Source: a virus
Strand: one strand, 5' to 3'
Virus record (IMG/VR): IMGVR_UViG_3300006868_000108
Location: 1 to 24,633 of that record
Length of the DNA: 24,633 nucleotides
This document shows positions 6,514-14,184 of this stretch, in pieces; position 1 is the first letter of the stretch; every line of letters starts with the position of its first letter. The position numbers were made by a program, and so were the translations under genes. The notes under the pieces were generated by a model that searched no databases, had not been told where the DNA came from, and saw only the letters and a list, made by a program, of their open reading frames with translations.

Positions 6514-7178
6514 ACAAAACCAAGTTCCCTATAAATTCCGTATTCTTTTTTTGATACTGACATAGAATCTGTTAGATCACCAGCAATACTTATTCTAACA
6601 TCATTACCATTATAAGTGCTAGTTTGGTGTGGAAGAAAATTTGGGAACATTGTAATGTATCCTGGTTTATTTTCAACCTCAATAGTTTGTCTATGATCAA
6701 AAGGATTATGATAAATTGTATTAGTATTTTCTGTAGATATTGTAATATGAAAACCATACAGGATATCTTCATTTACACCATGAGTATGAAGATTAATCTT
6801 TTGCCCAGTTCTCATTACATTAAACCAAGATTGTGCATATAAATGAGAATGCCAAGAAGCATTACTAATTGTTAATATATCAGTAAATAACTCTAACAAT
6901 TTATCCTTCATAAGTTTGACCATGTAATGATCAAAATCAAATACACTGAAGTATGGAAATTTAGAAGTAATTGAATTTTCCCCCAACCCAGTGTTTCCAT
7001 CTGTAGATGGTTTATCTTTAAATCTATCTAAAAGATATTGTTCTTTATTTAAAAGATAGTGCTTTATTTCATTACACTGATATGGAGTAAAACATGCACC
7101 TTCAATCATCGTGTATGTAAACTCTGGTGCAAATGGATTATTTGCTTTTTTACTTTTAAATTGATAAACGTTTTTCAT
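6510..7178 (-). CDS. 2OG-Fe(II) oxygenase (2OG-FeII_Oxy_5-like)
   Basis: This 222-residue protein counts from the ATG at 7178. That start overlaps the upstream stop as ATGA; a longer 234-residue reading from 7214 would overlap by 40 bases and lacks a ribosome-binding site. Features are QKINLHTHGVNEDILYGFHI (H131 and H133), a connecting strand region, GYITMFPNFLPHQTSTYNGN (H184) and VRISIAGDL (R195). This matches the putative 2OG-FeII oxygenase family PF13759, whose members show H-x-H, then FPS-x-L-x-H, then R-I-S. The N-terminal 110 residues are helical. It follows the U32-like/methyltransferase fusion directly, so it may act in the same pathway, but no substrate motif supports this. Confidence 0.8.
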   Translation of the reverse strand: MKNVYQFKSKKANNPFAPEFTYTMIEGACFTPYQCNEIKHYLLNKEQYLLDRFKDKPSTDGNTGLGENSITSKFPYFSVFDFDHYMVKLMKDKLLELFTDILTISNASWHSHLYAQSWFNVMRTGQKINLHTHGVNEDILYGFHITISTENTNTIYHNPFDHRQTIEVENKPGYITMFPNFLPHQTSTYNGNDVRISIAGDLTDSMSVSKKEYGIYRELGFV

Positions 7179-8860
7179 TTTTCTAATACTAAAATATACA
7201 ATCCATTCCACCAACTATTTTCATCTTCTGGAATAGTAGTTAAAATTTTACGTTGGAAAAGAACCTTTAAATTTTCCTCTTCAATCAAATCATTAGCAGA
7301 ATCTACAACCCCATCAAAATTTGCATCATCCAATACTAGGATAAATTTATCTTGAAGTAATGGTAAAATTGATTTTAAATTTTTATACTGATCCCAGTAT
7401 TCGTGTCCAGCATCATAGAAAATAATATTTGGTTTATCGCAAATATCTTTATCGGTTAATTCTGCAACATCTTTATTTGCAAAGGACCATCTTGGATTCT
7501 GAAATTTAGATAAGAACTCCATCGCTGGATCTTTAATTGTAGGTAAAAATATATCATCTCTGAATGGTTTAATATCAGGATCTTTAAAATTATCTACAGC
7601 AAATGCTCTGATTGGATTGTTGTCCAATGCTGCATAGAAAGTACTTCCAGTATAACAACCAAGTTCGAGATAAACTGAATCAGAATATGAACAAAGATTA
7701 TTAAGTAAGTGTCTAACCTTGTTTGATGTTAATCCTGGAATGAAGAATCTATCTTGGATAAAAGAACTTTCATTCTTAGATGCATTATCGATAGCAATCA
7801 ATGCCCTATTGACATATTCATCTAAAGTTCTGTCTTCTTTCCTCAATCTAGATTGCACAACTGAATCACAATAGTTACAATCCCAACAATCAAACTTACA
7901 TGATTTAATCTTCTCTCTCCATATGTCTATGGGTTTTTCTGTGATAGATGTATCTTCAATGTAAGAATTGAATTGAGGGAATAATAACTCATCATCATTA
8001 TTCCATCTCTCAATAATATCCATAGATTCTTTAAGACGCATAGCATTTTCTCTACCATGCATTTTAAATACATCAATACCTAGATCGAACATTTCTTCCC
8101 AATCCTTTTTCCAAGGTGGAAGGTTTGCTGCTTTTAAAGAAGATGCAGGATCACGCTCATCCCAAAGAGAACAAGATACTCTACTGATTGTATCATTAAA
8201 ATACTGAGGATTGTCAGGTCTTCTTGTTGTATTATAATGATAGTGTTCAGGCATAATTGGGCAACCTCCCCAACAACCTTCATTGGCAAGCATAGAAAAT
8301 CTAACTGGTAACCCAATGCTTGCACAATATTCCTTTGCTTGTTTTAATCTCAACAACTGATCTTTGTCTCTCATAAGATCTCTATCAAGATTAATATAAC
8401 TAAATCCTGCTTTCGCTAGAGATACAATATCATTTGCTTTAGATACTTCTCTAAGAATTGTATTTTTAATATAGAGATCTGGAAATGCTTTTTGGATCTG
8501 TCCAGTCAACATCCAAGTCGTATGGGGTAAAGTTACAATACGAACCCCACGTTCATACAAACCAGCAAAATTACCAATCCATACATCTAAGTTTTCTTGA
8601 TTAGGAATTACGTGGGGATTGTTGAAAGTAGCAGAAAGTGGAATACCAGTTTGCTCAGAAATATAAAGAGCATTGTATGTGGTAAATCTAATATCTTCTG
8701 CAAAAGTATCCCCCATTGCATCTTGCAAAAAAGGGGGCATACGACATGTGAAATAAAGATCAAAGATTAAATCTTTATGTTTGTTTAAAAATGGAATGAA
8801 AGTTTCAGTTACAAACTCCTCACTCAGCTTCGGATTGATTGGTAGAGAGAAAATCGCCAT
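7175..8860 (-). CDS. fusion: U32-like Fe-S domain + class I SAM methyltransferase
   Basis: This is a two-part protein of 561 residues. Residues 1-300 look like a TIM-barrel U32-family (COG0826-like) protein: ILREVSKANDIVSLAKAGFSYINL, then the Cys motif ANEGCWGGCP (C196, C200), a further C230, and VFKMHGRE (about 265-270), the counterpart of the family's K-x-x-GR motif. Residues 321-331 add a Cys cluster, CKFDCWDCNYC, suited to a metal or Fe-S site. Residues about 370-561 are a class I methyltransferase: YLELGCYTGSTF (397-408, SAM loop), AVDNF (421-425), FYDAGHEYWDQY (481-492), LVLDDAN (508-514). U32 relatives hydroxylate tRNA, rRNA or quinone precursors without O2; the substrate here is unknown. 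The start is uncertain: ATG 8860 lacks a Shine-Dalgarno and a TTG lies at 8869. The gene overlaps the 69-residue gene by 41 bases. Confidence 0.68.
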   Translation of the reverse strand: MAIFSLPINPKLSEEFVTETFIPFLNKHKDLIFDLYFTCRMPPFLQDAMGDTFAEDIRFTTYNALYISEQTGIPLSATFNNPHVIPNQENLDVWIGNFAGLYERGVRIVTLPHTTWMLTGQIQKAFPDLYIKNTILREVSKANDIVSLAKAGFSYINLDRDLMRDKDQLLRLKQAKEYCASIGLPVRFSMLANEGCWGGCPIMPEHYHYNTTRRPDNPQYFNDTISRVSCSLWDERDPASSLKAANLPPWKKDWEEMFDLGIDVFKMHGRENAMRLKESMDIIERWNNDDELLFPQFNSYIEDTSITEKPIDIWREKIKSCKFDCWDCNYCDSVVQSRLRKEDRTLDEYVNRALIAIDNASKNESSFIQDRFFIPGLTSNKVRHLLNNLCSYSDSVYLELGCYTGSTFYAALDNNPIRAFAVDNFKDPDIKPFRDDIFLPTIKDPAMEFLSKFQNPRWSFANKDVAELTDKDICDKPNIIFYDAGHEYWDQYKNLKSILPLLQDKFILVLDDANFDGVVDSANDLIEEENLKVLFQRKILTTIPEDENSWWNGLYILVLEK

Positions 8861-9029
8861 AACGGTCAATTACGTAATTAATAAATGCTGCTTCATGTTG
8901 CTCATCAATGATATGCTTATATTGTTCGCATAACTCTGTAATCTTTTCTACATTAACGTCAAGTTCATCAACGTCGTATTTTTTTGATACTTCAAAATGA
9001 ATAATAGGTGCTACTTCTAAATGTCTCAT
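8820..9029 (-). CDS. hypothetical protein, 69 aa
   Basis: This 69-residue acidic, mainly helical protein begins MRHLEVAPIIHFEV and has a helical body (VEKITELCEQYKHIIDEQHE). I do not recognise it. Support for its reality comes from context: a good AGGAGA ribosome-binding site nine bases before the ATG, a four-base ATGA overlap with the upstream 260-residue gene, and overlap of its 3' end with the fusion-enzyme gene, all in one direction. There is no signal peptide, membrane segment or metal-binding motif. It could be an accessory factor of the fibre-associated proteins upstream or of the enzymes downstream. Confidence 0.65.
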   Translation of the reverse strand: MRHLEVAPIIHFEVSKKYDVDELDVNVEKITELCEQYKHIIDEQHEAAFINYVIDRYGDFLSTNQSEAE

Positions 9030-9808
9030 TTTTTAGTTTCTCCTGAGGTAATCTTTGGTGGAACAACTTGATCTCCCAATTGGAACTGTTTAAGTTCTGG
9101 TTGAAGTTGTTTATTAATTTTATCTAGTCCACTTCCAATCATGGTAGAAAATCTAACAGCAATTTGAAGAGTTTGTATCTGATCCTCTTCAGGCATCATA
9201 GTGATAGATTCCATATTACCAGAACCGATCCTTCCATAAGAAACAATATCCATTGCTGCCTGTTTTCCTAAACGAGCAATCCAATATGCTCTTTCTTCAT
9301 TATCATTAAATTCAGTAAAATATTTAATATCTTCTTCTTTACTTACATACTTTTTAATAATATCTAAGAAGATTTGCATCTCCTTTTGAGATTGATAATA
9401 CTTTCTCTTCCATACAGTAATATCATAATCAATTTTACTAAGTTCAATTTCAATTACTTCTTTCTGAAGATCATCAGTTTCATTGTCATAATCTCTTTGA
9501 AGTATTTTCTTTTGAACTTCTGCCTTCTTTAAACTATGTTTAATTTCAACATAAGCATGATACCGAGTTTCAAGTTCTAAAAGTGCTTGTCGAGTTTTTC
9601 TCCATGGAGTCAACTGACTATCAGCAACAAAGTGTTCACATTGGTATTCGGTCATACCACTATTCATATGAAGTGCTCCTTCAAGCAACTTCCAATCTAG
9701 ATCTTGAATATTAAATTCATCGATAAACTCTTGACTAAGTTTAATATCTTTTATGTTTGAATTGACGATATTAGTTCCATCATTCAAATAATCAGAAATT
9801 GTACTCAT
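9026..9808 (-). CDS. alpha-helical protein, possible tail-fibre-associated factor
   Basis: This 260-residue, strongly helical and charged protein has a long coiled-coil-like region at about residues 75-160 (RQALLELETRYHAYVEIKHS, then Lys/Glu-rich heptads, then TVWKRKYYQSQKEMQIFLDI). A conserved-looking C-terminal motif, DIVSYGRIGSGNMESI, follows at about 190-205, and the tail is Pro/Lys-rich. I recall similar RxGRIGxGNMexi sequences in hypothetical proteins near fibre genes of cyanophage-like genomes, but no function is established. GAGGT eight bases upstream, inside the end of the previous gene, gives a good ribosome-binding site; the two genes overlap by 17 bases. Lying directly after a fibre gene and its partner, it is a candidate fibre chaperone or connector. 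This is inference from context and shape only. Confidence 0.6.
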   Translation of the reverse strand: MSTISDYLNDGTNIVNSNIKDIKLSQEFIDEFNIQDLDWKLLEGALHMNSGMTEYQCEHFVADSQLTPWRKTRQALLELETRYHAYVEIKHSLKKAEVQKKILQRDYDNETDDLQKEVIEIELSKIDYDITVWKRKYYQSQKEMQIFLDIIKKYVSKEEDIKYFTEFNDNEERAYWIARLGKQAAMDIVSYGRIGSGNMESITMMPEEDQIQTLQIAVRFSTMIGSGLDKINKQLQPELKQFQLGDQVVPPKITSGETKK

Positions 9809-10607
9809 TTACATTGACCTCATACTCTGGTTTTCTTTCCCAATCGGTTTCAGATACAGTTCTGCCCATTTCAACTGCTTGAGCAGTAGGCATCATTACC
9901 CCGAGATAATCCTCGTACAAAATATTTATATCCCAAATGCTAGCAGTATTTTTAAACTCTTTTAACAGTGTTTGCATATTTACTAACATGGTTGAAAGAT
10001 TATCTTGATATGATTCTGCTTTTTCCAAAATTTTATTGGCAAGTTCAGTTTTATCAATCCCTCTTTCGGTAGCGAGATAATCTAAGAATGGAGTGACATG
10101 TCCATCAGCACCTTGATAAGTTAACCACTCTTTTGCTTCATGCTTCTGAATTTCCCATGAAGATGCTTCGAGAGTATTTGTATTTCTTAGAATAATAAAT
10201 CTTCTTTCATATTCATCTTCAATTAACTCTTTAGCAAAAATTTTCATAAAGTCAAGAACAGTTGCTTTAATCTCATCCGTCATTTGGATTGCAACTTTTT
10301 TACCGTATTCTGGATAATCCAAATCTGCAAGAGTTTCATCTTGAGAAAGAACACCATCAGATTCCCAAACTTTAGCAACTTCTCTGACTTCTGAAAATAA
10401 TGCTGACCCTAAAGATGCTTGTTCTTCAGTAACTTCAATATATTTTCCAGTCCATAATTTATTAAAAACTCCAAATAGTTCGTCTGAGATTTTAATACAT
10501 GCCAAGTTTTGAAGTTCATACAACTCTTTGAATACCAATCTTGAATCGGTATCTTCTACAAATTGAGTTGTATCTAATGCTGACTCTTTAATAATTAGAT
10601 ATTTCAT
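9792..10607 (-). CDS. helical protein with DUF4376-like C-terminal part; candidate fibre-assembly factor
   Basis: This 271-residue acidic, mainly helical protein has a segment EIQKHEAKEWLTY, then HVTPFLDYLATERGIDKTEL, then AESYQDNLSTMLVNMQTLLK (about residues 150-215). That follows the pattern of the DUF4376/tail-fibre-assembly C-terminal helical domain found in many phages (x-x-Q-K-x-E-A, T-P-x-L-x-x-L-A, A-x-x-Y-x-x-x-L). It begins four bases after the stop of the 700-residue tail fibre, the classical place for a fibre assembly protein such as T4 gp38. No Shine-Dalgarno is visible, so translation may rely on coupling to the fibre gene. The role as a folding or attachment factor for the upstream fibre is inferred from position and the weak domain resemblance. 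Confidence 0.6.
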   Translation of the reverse strand: MKYLIIKESALDTTQFVEDTDSRLVFKELYELQNLACIKISDELFGVFNKLWTGKYIEVTEEQASLGSALFSEVREVAKVWESDGVLSQDETLADLDYPEYGKKVAIQMTDEIKATVLDFMKIFAKELIEDEYERRFIILRNTNTLEASSWEIQKHEAKEWLTYQGADGHVTPFLDYLATERGIDKTELANKILEKAESYQDNLSTMLVNMQTLLKEFKNTASIWDINILYEDYLGVMMPTAQAVEMGRTVSETDWERKPEYEVNVNEYNF

Positions 10608-10611
10608 TTTA

Positions 10612-12714
10612 TTAGAATGGTTGAGTTGTAGTTATAGATGCAGATGCCGACGAACATGCTGCTGAAGATTGTCCATAGTGTCCTTTTGGTCTAGTTGCAA
10701 ATCCCATTGTGGTAATAGAATCATTTGAGTATAACCATTTTTCAGTATGGTTATTCTGCTGACCATCGAAGTCACCTAACTTATAACCCCAATCTTGTCC
10801 CATCTCCATATTTTCTTCACCAGCTGCTCTTGCTCTGTTATAGTTTGAAAGTGCAGCACCATCAGAATCACGAACTTTTCTAACAGGTGTTGTTACGTTA
10901 TTGCTAGTACCAATATAAAAATGACCCCACTTAGTAGGAAGTGCCTTACACCAACCTCTATTATTACCAGCAAAGTTTAAGTTAGTCCAAGCATCATTAC
11001 TATACGTAAGATACTGCTGAACACCATTGGACCATGACATATATGCTCTTGTTTCTCCACCAACACCTGCAACGAAGTCAGAAGAACTTCCTGACGAAGT
11101 AGTAGAGTACATGATCTCAGTACCAAAATGCAGTTTATTAGTTACTGAACTACCACCACCAGTTATGTATCCACCTTGACCAATTTGATTAGTTGCACAA
11201 CCTGAGTCATTTCTACCAACGCTCATTGCCCAACCACCAGTTACACCATACCCCATAACTGCTTTGGGGTTATCTCCTTCATATCCATAGGTATATTGAG
11301 AGAATCTAGAATCACCTTGAGTTCTACAAATACCAGTATTTAAATTATAACTTGAAGTGTGTGATGAGTTTCCAGCATAAGAGTTTACTGTGCCATGAAC
11401 ATATGCATTATAATCAGACCATGTTCCGTCACAATATGCTGCTGCTCTATCTAACTGTTCTCCACAATAGAATGTAGTATCAGTAGTATGCCATGTCTTA
11501 TTAAGTGATCTCCAAGGTTGAGATCCTTTATAACCTCCACCAATATATCCATGAGTAATAATACTTCTATATCTATATCCACTTAATGGTCCAGTTGGAA
11601 CTGTTGCTCCAGGATATGACCAAAATGCTCCGCCAGGTCCATCAGATACAAGGTATGCACCTCTGGTTTCATCTGTCTGTTCAGGCAGTGGAGTTAGAGG
11701 ATCACCGTTTTTGTAATAATCTCCTCCACCTACAAGGTCAATGTTGCCTTGATTGATAACAAGTTTTCTTGGCAAATTGTTAGCATTGTTTGAACCAACA
11801 TTTGCAGTGGTATTGATTCCAATACCACCATTAAGCATATGGATTTGCTCTCTATACGATGTTCCATTATTTGCCATCGTAGAGAACTCAACTCTCCCTC
11901 CATTGGGGAAGAAGCGAATATATGCCTGACCAATAGCACTATTTAATCTTGGGAAGTAACTATTAGAACTATCTGCAGCACTTGTTGGATATGATGTTGT
12001 ATAATAATTGGTAACATTCATACCAATACCACCACCATCCCAGGTTCTTCCTGGTTCCGATACCCATAACTGCATGTTAATTTCACCAGTTCCACCACCA
12101 TTGTTTCCTGATGGTAGTGTTAATCTCATGGAAGTATTACCATGAGCTCCATAAAGATGTAGTAGTTTTCTTGGATTATTTGAGTTAATACCAACAGCAC
12201 CACCAAAAGTAGCAGTTAAAATATTAGTATTTGATGAGTTTCTAACAAACCAGAAATTTGCATTATCCGAGTAGTTGGGTCCATCATAACCCACATACAT
12301 ATTTCCATTTCCAGTCAATGCTCCACCTTCTCCAAAATGAATTGCTGCAGGAGTGGTAGAACCTGAGGGACTGGTAATATGCATCTGACCAGTAACTGCC
12401 AGTTGCTTATCAGTAGCGTTTGGGTTTACACCAATATTGACAAATCCATTATAACGAGCAAGATCGACACGACCAGAAGCATCTACTGCAATACTAGGAA
12501 TACCCGAAACATCATTAACTGAGAATATAATTCCAGAAGTCAGATTATTATTGATAGAAAATAACTGCCCTTGATTTCCTTCAAATGAAATAGTATTGTC
12601 ATCAAGAACTCGCAAAGAAATTGGAACATTTCCTTGTCCTACAAAAGAAATCTCTGGTAATGCCGTTTGCCCTCGATTAGGCGTTATAAGAATGTCCTTA
12701 TCGGAATTCGCCAT
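10612..12714 (-). CDS. tail fibre protein, 700 aa
   Basis: This 700-residue Gly/Asn/Ser/Thr-rich fibre begins with an N-terminal anchor-like part (about residues 1-90). Beta-repeat stem segments of the VGIN..NP..L.L..G kind follow: FVNIGVNPNATDKQLAVTGQ (91-110), GGAVGINSNNPRKLLHLYGA (171-190) and GIGINTTANVGSNN (297-310). From about residue 378, GYRYRSIITHGYIGGGYKGS begins a long C-terminal tip with repeating Gly-Gly/aromatic units (GTWSDYNAY, GGWAMSVG, GRNDSGCATNQIGQGGYITG) ending in FATRPKGHYGQSSAAC. I recognise this tip type from cyanophage fibres, where it is thought to form the receptor-binding end. Several Cys occur in the tip. It is driven by its own late promoter and followed by a candidate assembly factor. 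Receptor binding is inferred. Confidence 0.82.
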   Translation of the reverse strand: MANSDKDILITPNRGQTALPEISFVGQGNVPISLRVLDDNTISFEGNQGQLFSINNNLTSGIIFSVNDVSGIPSIAVDASGRVDLARYNGFVNIGVNPNATDKQLAVTGQMHITSPSGSTTPAAIHFGEGGALTGNGNMYVGYDGPNYSDNANFWFVRNSSNTNILTATFGGAVGINSNNPRKLLHLYGAHGNTSMRLTLPSGNNGGGTGEINMQLWVSEPGRTWDGGGIGMNVTNYYTTSYPTSAADSSNSYFPRLNSAIGQAYIRFFPNGGRVEFSTMANNGTSYREQIHMLNGGIGINTTANVGSNNANNLPRKLVINQGNIDLVGGGDYYKNGDPLTPLPEQTDETRGAYLVSDGPGGAFWSYPGATVPTGPLSGYRYRSIITHGYIGGGYKGSQPWRSLNKTWHTTDTTFYCGEQLDRAAAYCDGTWSDYNAYVHGTVNSYAGNSSHTSSYNLNTGICRTQGDSRFSQYTYGYEGDNPKAVMGYGVTGGWAMSVGRNDSGCATNQIGQGGYITGGGSSVTNKLHFGTEIMYSTTSSGSSSDFVAGVGGETRAYMSWSNGVQQYLTYSNDAWTNLNFAGNNRGWCKALPTKWGHFYIGTSNNVTTPVRKVRDSDGAALSNYNRARAAGEENMEMGQDWGYKLGDFDGQQNNHTEKWLYSNDSITTMGFATRPKGHYGQSSAACSSASASITTTQPF

Positions 12715-12737
12715 TTTACACTATGCCTTTTATTGAA

Positions 12738-12745
12738 TATTTATA
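12738..12745 (-). promoter_or_regulatory. late promoter TATAAATA upstream of the tail fibre
   Basis: There is an exact match to the T4 late promoter core TATAAATA on the minus strand, in the 31-base gap between the third LamG gene and the 700-residue fibre, 23 bases before the fibre ATG. This is the only longer intergenic gap in this half of the window, which supports function. Confidence 0.7.
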
Positions 12746-13447
12746 TTACGAAAATCCCATATGACTTTTTAATGATTCATACAGATCTTTACATTCAGAA
12801 TCTGGAAGAACTCTATTAAAAACATAGAGGTTATTAAAAGAAGATATATCATTTTTTTGACCAGAGTATGGTCCAAAAATTTTAATAGGAGATGATCCTG
12901 CAGTTTTAGGATTAGATACAGTTGCAGTTCCTACATTATTTCCATTAATAAACATCCTTGCAGCTGCACCATTTTTAGTTACACCAACAAAATACCAAGT
13001 ATTGACTGCAAATGTAGAATTATTTCCAAAATCACAACCACTATTACTTGGATTATATCTCCAGTGTATTCTTCTTTCTGAGGGAAATCTCCATACTCCA
13101 GGAACTCTATCTCCTCCACCATCAAATTCAAAAATCTGATCCCATCCACCACTCCAAGCATTTGGATAGGTTGCGCTTGAATTGAATCTCACTCTAAAAA
13201 AGATAGAATGGTAATCTGTATCTAAAACATTAGTAGTTGGTGTTCTATAATAGTCATTGTAATGACCTTGAATTCTATCTGAATTTACTTGAGATCCTCC
13301 AGTAAAATTTAAAGAAGAATTTCCTAAATTATACAAAGTAGAAGTATTTCCAGTAAAGCATTTTGTATTAGATACATCTACTGCTGTAACTAAACTCTGT
13401 GGTCCATTTTCAATAGATTTTAATCTTGGTCCTGCAGCGCATCCCAT
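12746..13447 (-). CDS. LamG/concanavalin-like lectin-fold protein 3
   Basis: This 233-residue protein has a jelly-roll pattern of the LamG_3 (PF13385) type. Landmarks are LVTAVDVSNTKCF (start of fold), HSIFFRVRFNSSATYPN (core strand), NTWYFVGVTKNGAAARMFINGNNVG (about 147-171, the characteristic W-x-x-V...R-x-F-I-N-G hairpin), and YVFNRVLPDSECKDLYESLK at the C terminus. It is probably a carbohydrate- or surface-binding virion decoration. No catalytic glucanase motif is visible. The start overlaps the previous gene as TAATG, with GGGAGG eleven bases upstream. It ends just before the fibre promoter, so it is the last gene of the giant-fibre transcript. Homology to the two preceding genes is at fold level; they are not recent copies. 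Confidence 0.75.
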   Translation of the reverse strand: MGCAAGPRLKSIENGPQSLVTAVDVSNTKCFTGNTSTLYNLGNSSLNFTGGSQVNSDRIQGHYNDYYRTPTTNVLDTDYHSIFFRVRFNSSATYPNAWSGGWDQIFEFDGGGDRVPGVWRFPSERRIHWRYNPSNSGCDFGNNSTFAVNTWYFVGVTKNGAAARMFINGNNVGTATVSNPKTAGSSPIKIFGPYSGQKNDISSFNNLYVFNRVLPDSECKDLYESLKSHMGFS

Positions 13448-14184
13448 TATAGTCCAAACCTCCCTTTTAGTGCTTGATAGTTTTTCTTTATCTCAGATTC
13501 TGACATCACCCTATATCTAAATGCAAAGTATGCAATGCCTCCAGTGAAATTTCTTCCCTGGTTTCCACTGCATCCTGTTTGAATTGGTCCTCCAATCCAC
13601 ATATAATTATTACCACTTCCACCATAATATCCACTAGAAGTTTGTAAAGTAAAGTTAGTATTAGTTCCTTCTAGTTCACCGTTGATGAAAATTCTAAATG
13701 CATTTGTTGCATCCCAAGTCACATGAACATTATACCATTGGTTTGCAGTTTTAACCCCAGAGTAAACATATTGAGGTCCATTTTGCCAAAGGTGCCCAGC
13801 AAATCTATTACCATTAGACATCTGAATGCAGGGTAAACACCATCCAGTAGATGCATTATTGGATGACAAATGAATAATATTTTGACTAGTAGCTGAGGTT
13901 GGATATACCCATACTTCACATGACCATGGTGCTTGACCACTTGGAGATCCTGCAGCACCACTATTTGGAACTTCGTTTATTCTAAATGATTTTGAAGAAC
14001 CAGTTGGTGGAGAATCGCCACTAAAATTCCAAGCAGTAGCGCCACCATATGAAGTGGTTGTAGTATTTCCATACACAGTTATAGTGCTTTGGGAAATAAG
14101 ATCAATTAAACCCTTTGGATTTTCTGCGTCAACTACACACTCTAAATTTTCAGTTCCTATTCCTGGTGAATGAAATAATCCCAT
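13447..14184 (-). CDS. LamG/concanavalin-like lectin-fold protein 2
   Basis: This 245-residue jelly-roll protein has the markers GTENLECVVDAENPKGL near the N terminus, APWSCEVWVYPTSATSQNII (about 85-104), NQWYNVHVTWDATNAFRIFINGELEG (about 147-172, the LamG W-hairpin), and ITGGIAYFAFRYRVMSESEI-like C-terminal strands ending in KKNYQALKGRFGL. The last segment (E-I-x-x-N-Y-x-x-x-K-x-R-F/Y-G) is shared with its neighbours and marks common descent. GGAGT lies a few bases upstream, and the ATG overlaps the preceding stop as TAATG. It is expected to be a virion surface, adhesin-like protein. The ligand cannot be inferred. Confidence 0.78.
   Translation of the reverse strand: MGLFHSPGIGTENLECVVDAENPKGLIDLISQSTITVYGNTTTTSYGGATAWNFSGDSPPTGSSKSFRINEVPNSGAAGSPSGQAPWSCEVWVYPTSATSQNIIHLSSNNASTGWCLPCIQMSNGNRFAGHLWQNGPQYVYSGVKTANQWYNVHVTWDATNAFRIFINGELEGTNTNFTLQTSSGYYGGSGNNYMWIGGPIQTGCSGNQGRNFTGGIAYFAFRYRVMSESEIKKNYQALKGRFGL

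Noticed and set aside
7175-7214. longer start (7214) of the oxygenase at 6510
   Set aside because: It would overlap the upstream gene by 40 bases without a ribosome-binding site; ATG 7178 gives the ATGA overlap used elsewhere in this island.
7883-7915. CX3CX2C in the fusion enzyme as a radical-SAM signature
   Set aside because: It sits near residue 321, after rather than at the start of a barrel, and is followed by a fourth Cys; the N-terminal motifs fit the U32 family better. A radical-SAM reading is not fully excluded.
9923-9930. TATAAATA on the minus strand inside the 271-residue gene
   Set aside because: It encodes D-I-N-I within a good coding frame and lies 114 bases before the next start; a couple of such matches are expected by chance in AT-rich sequence.
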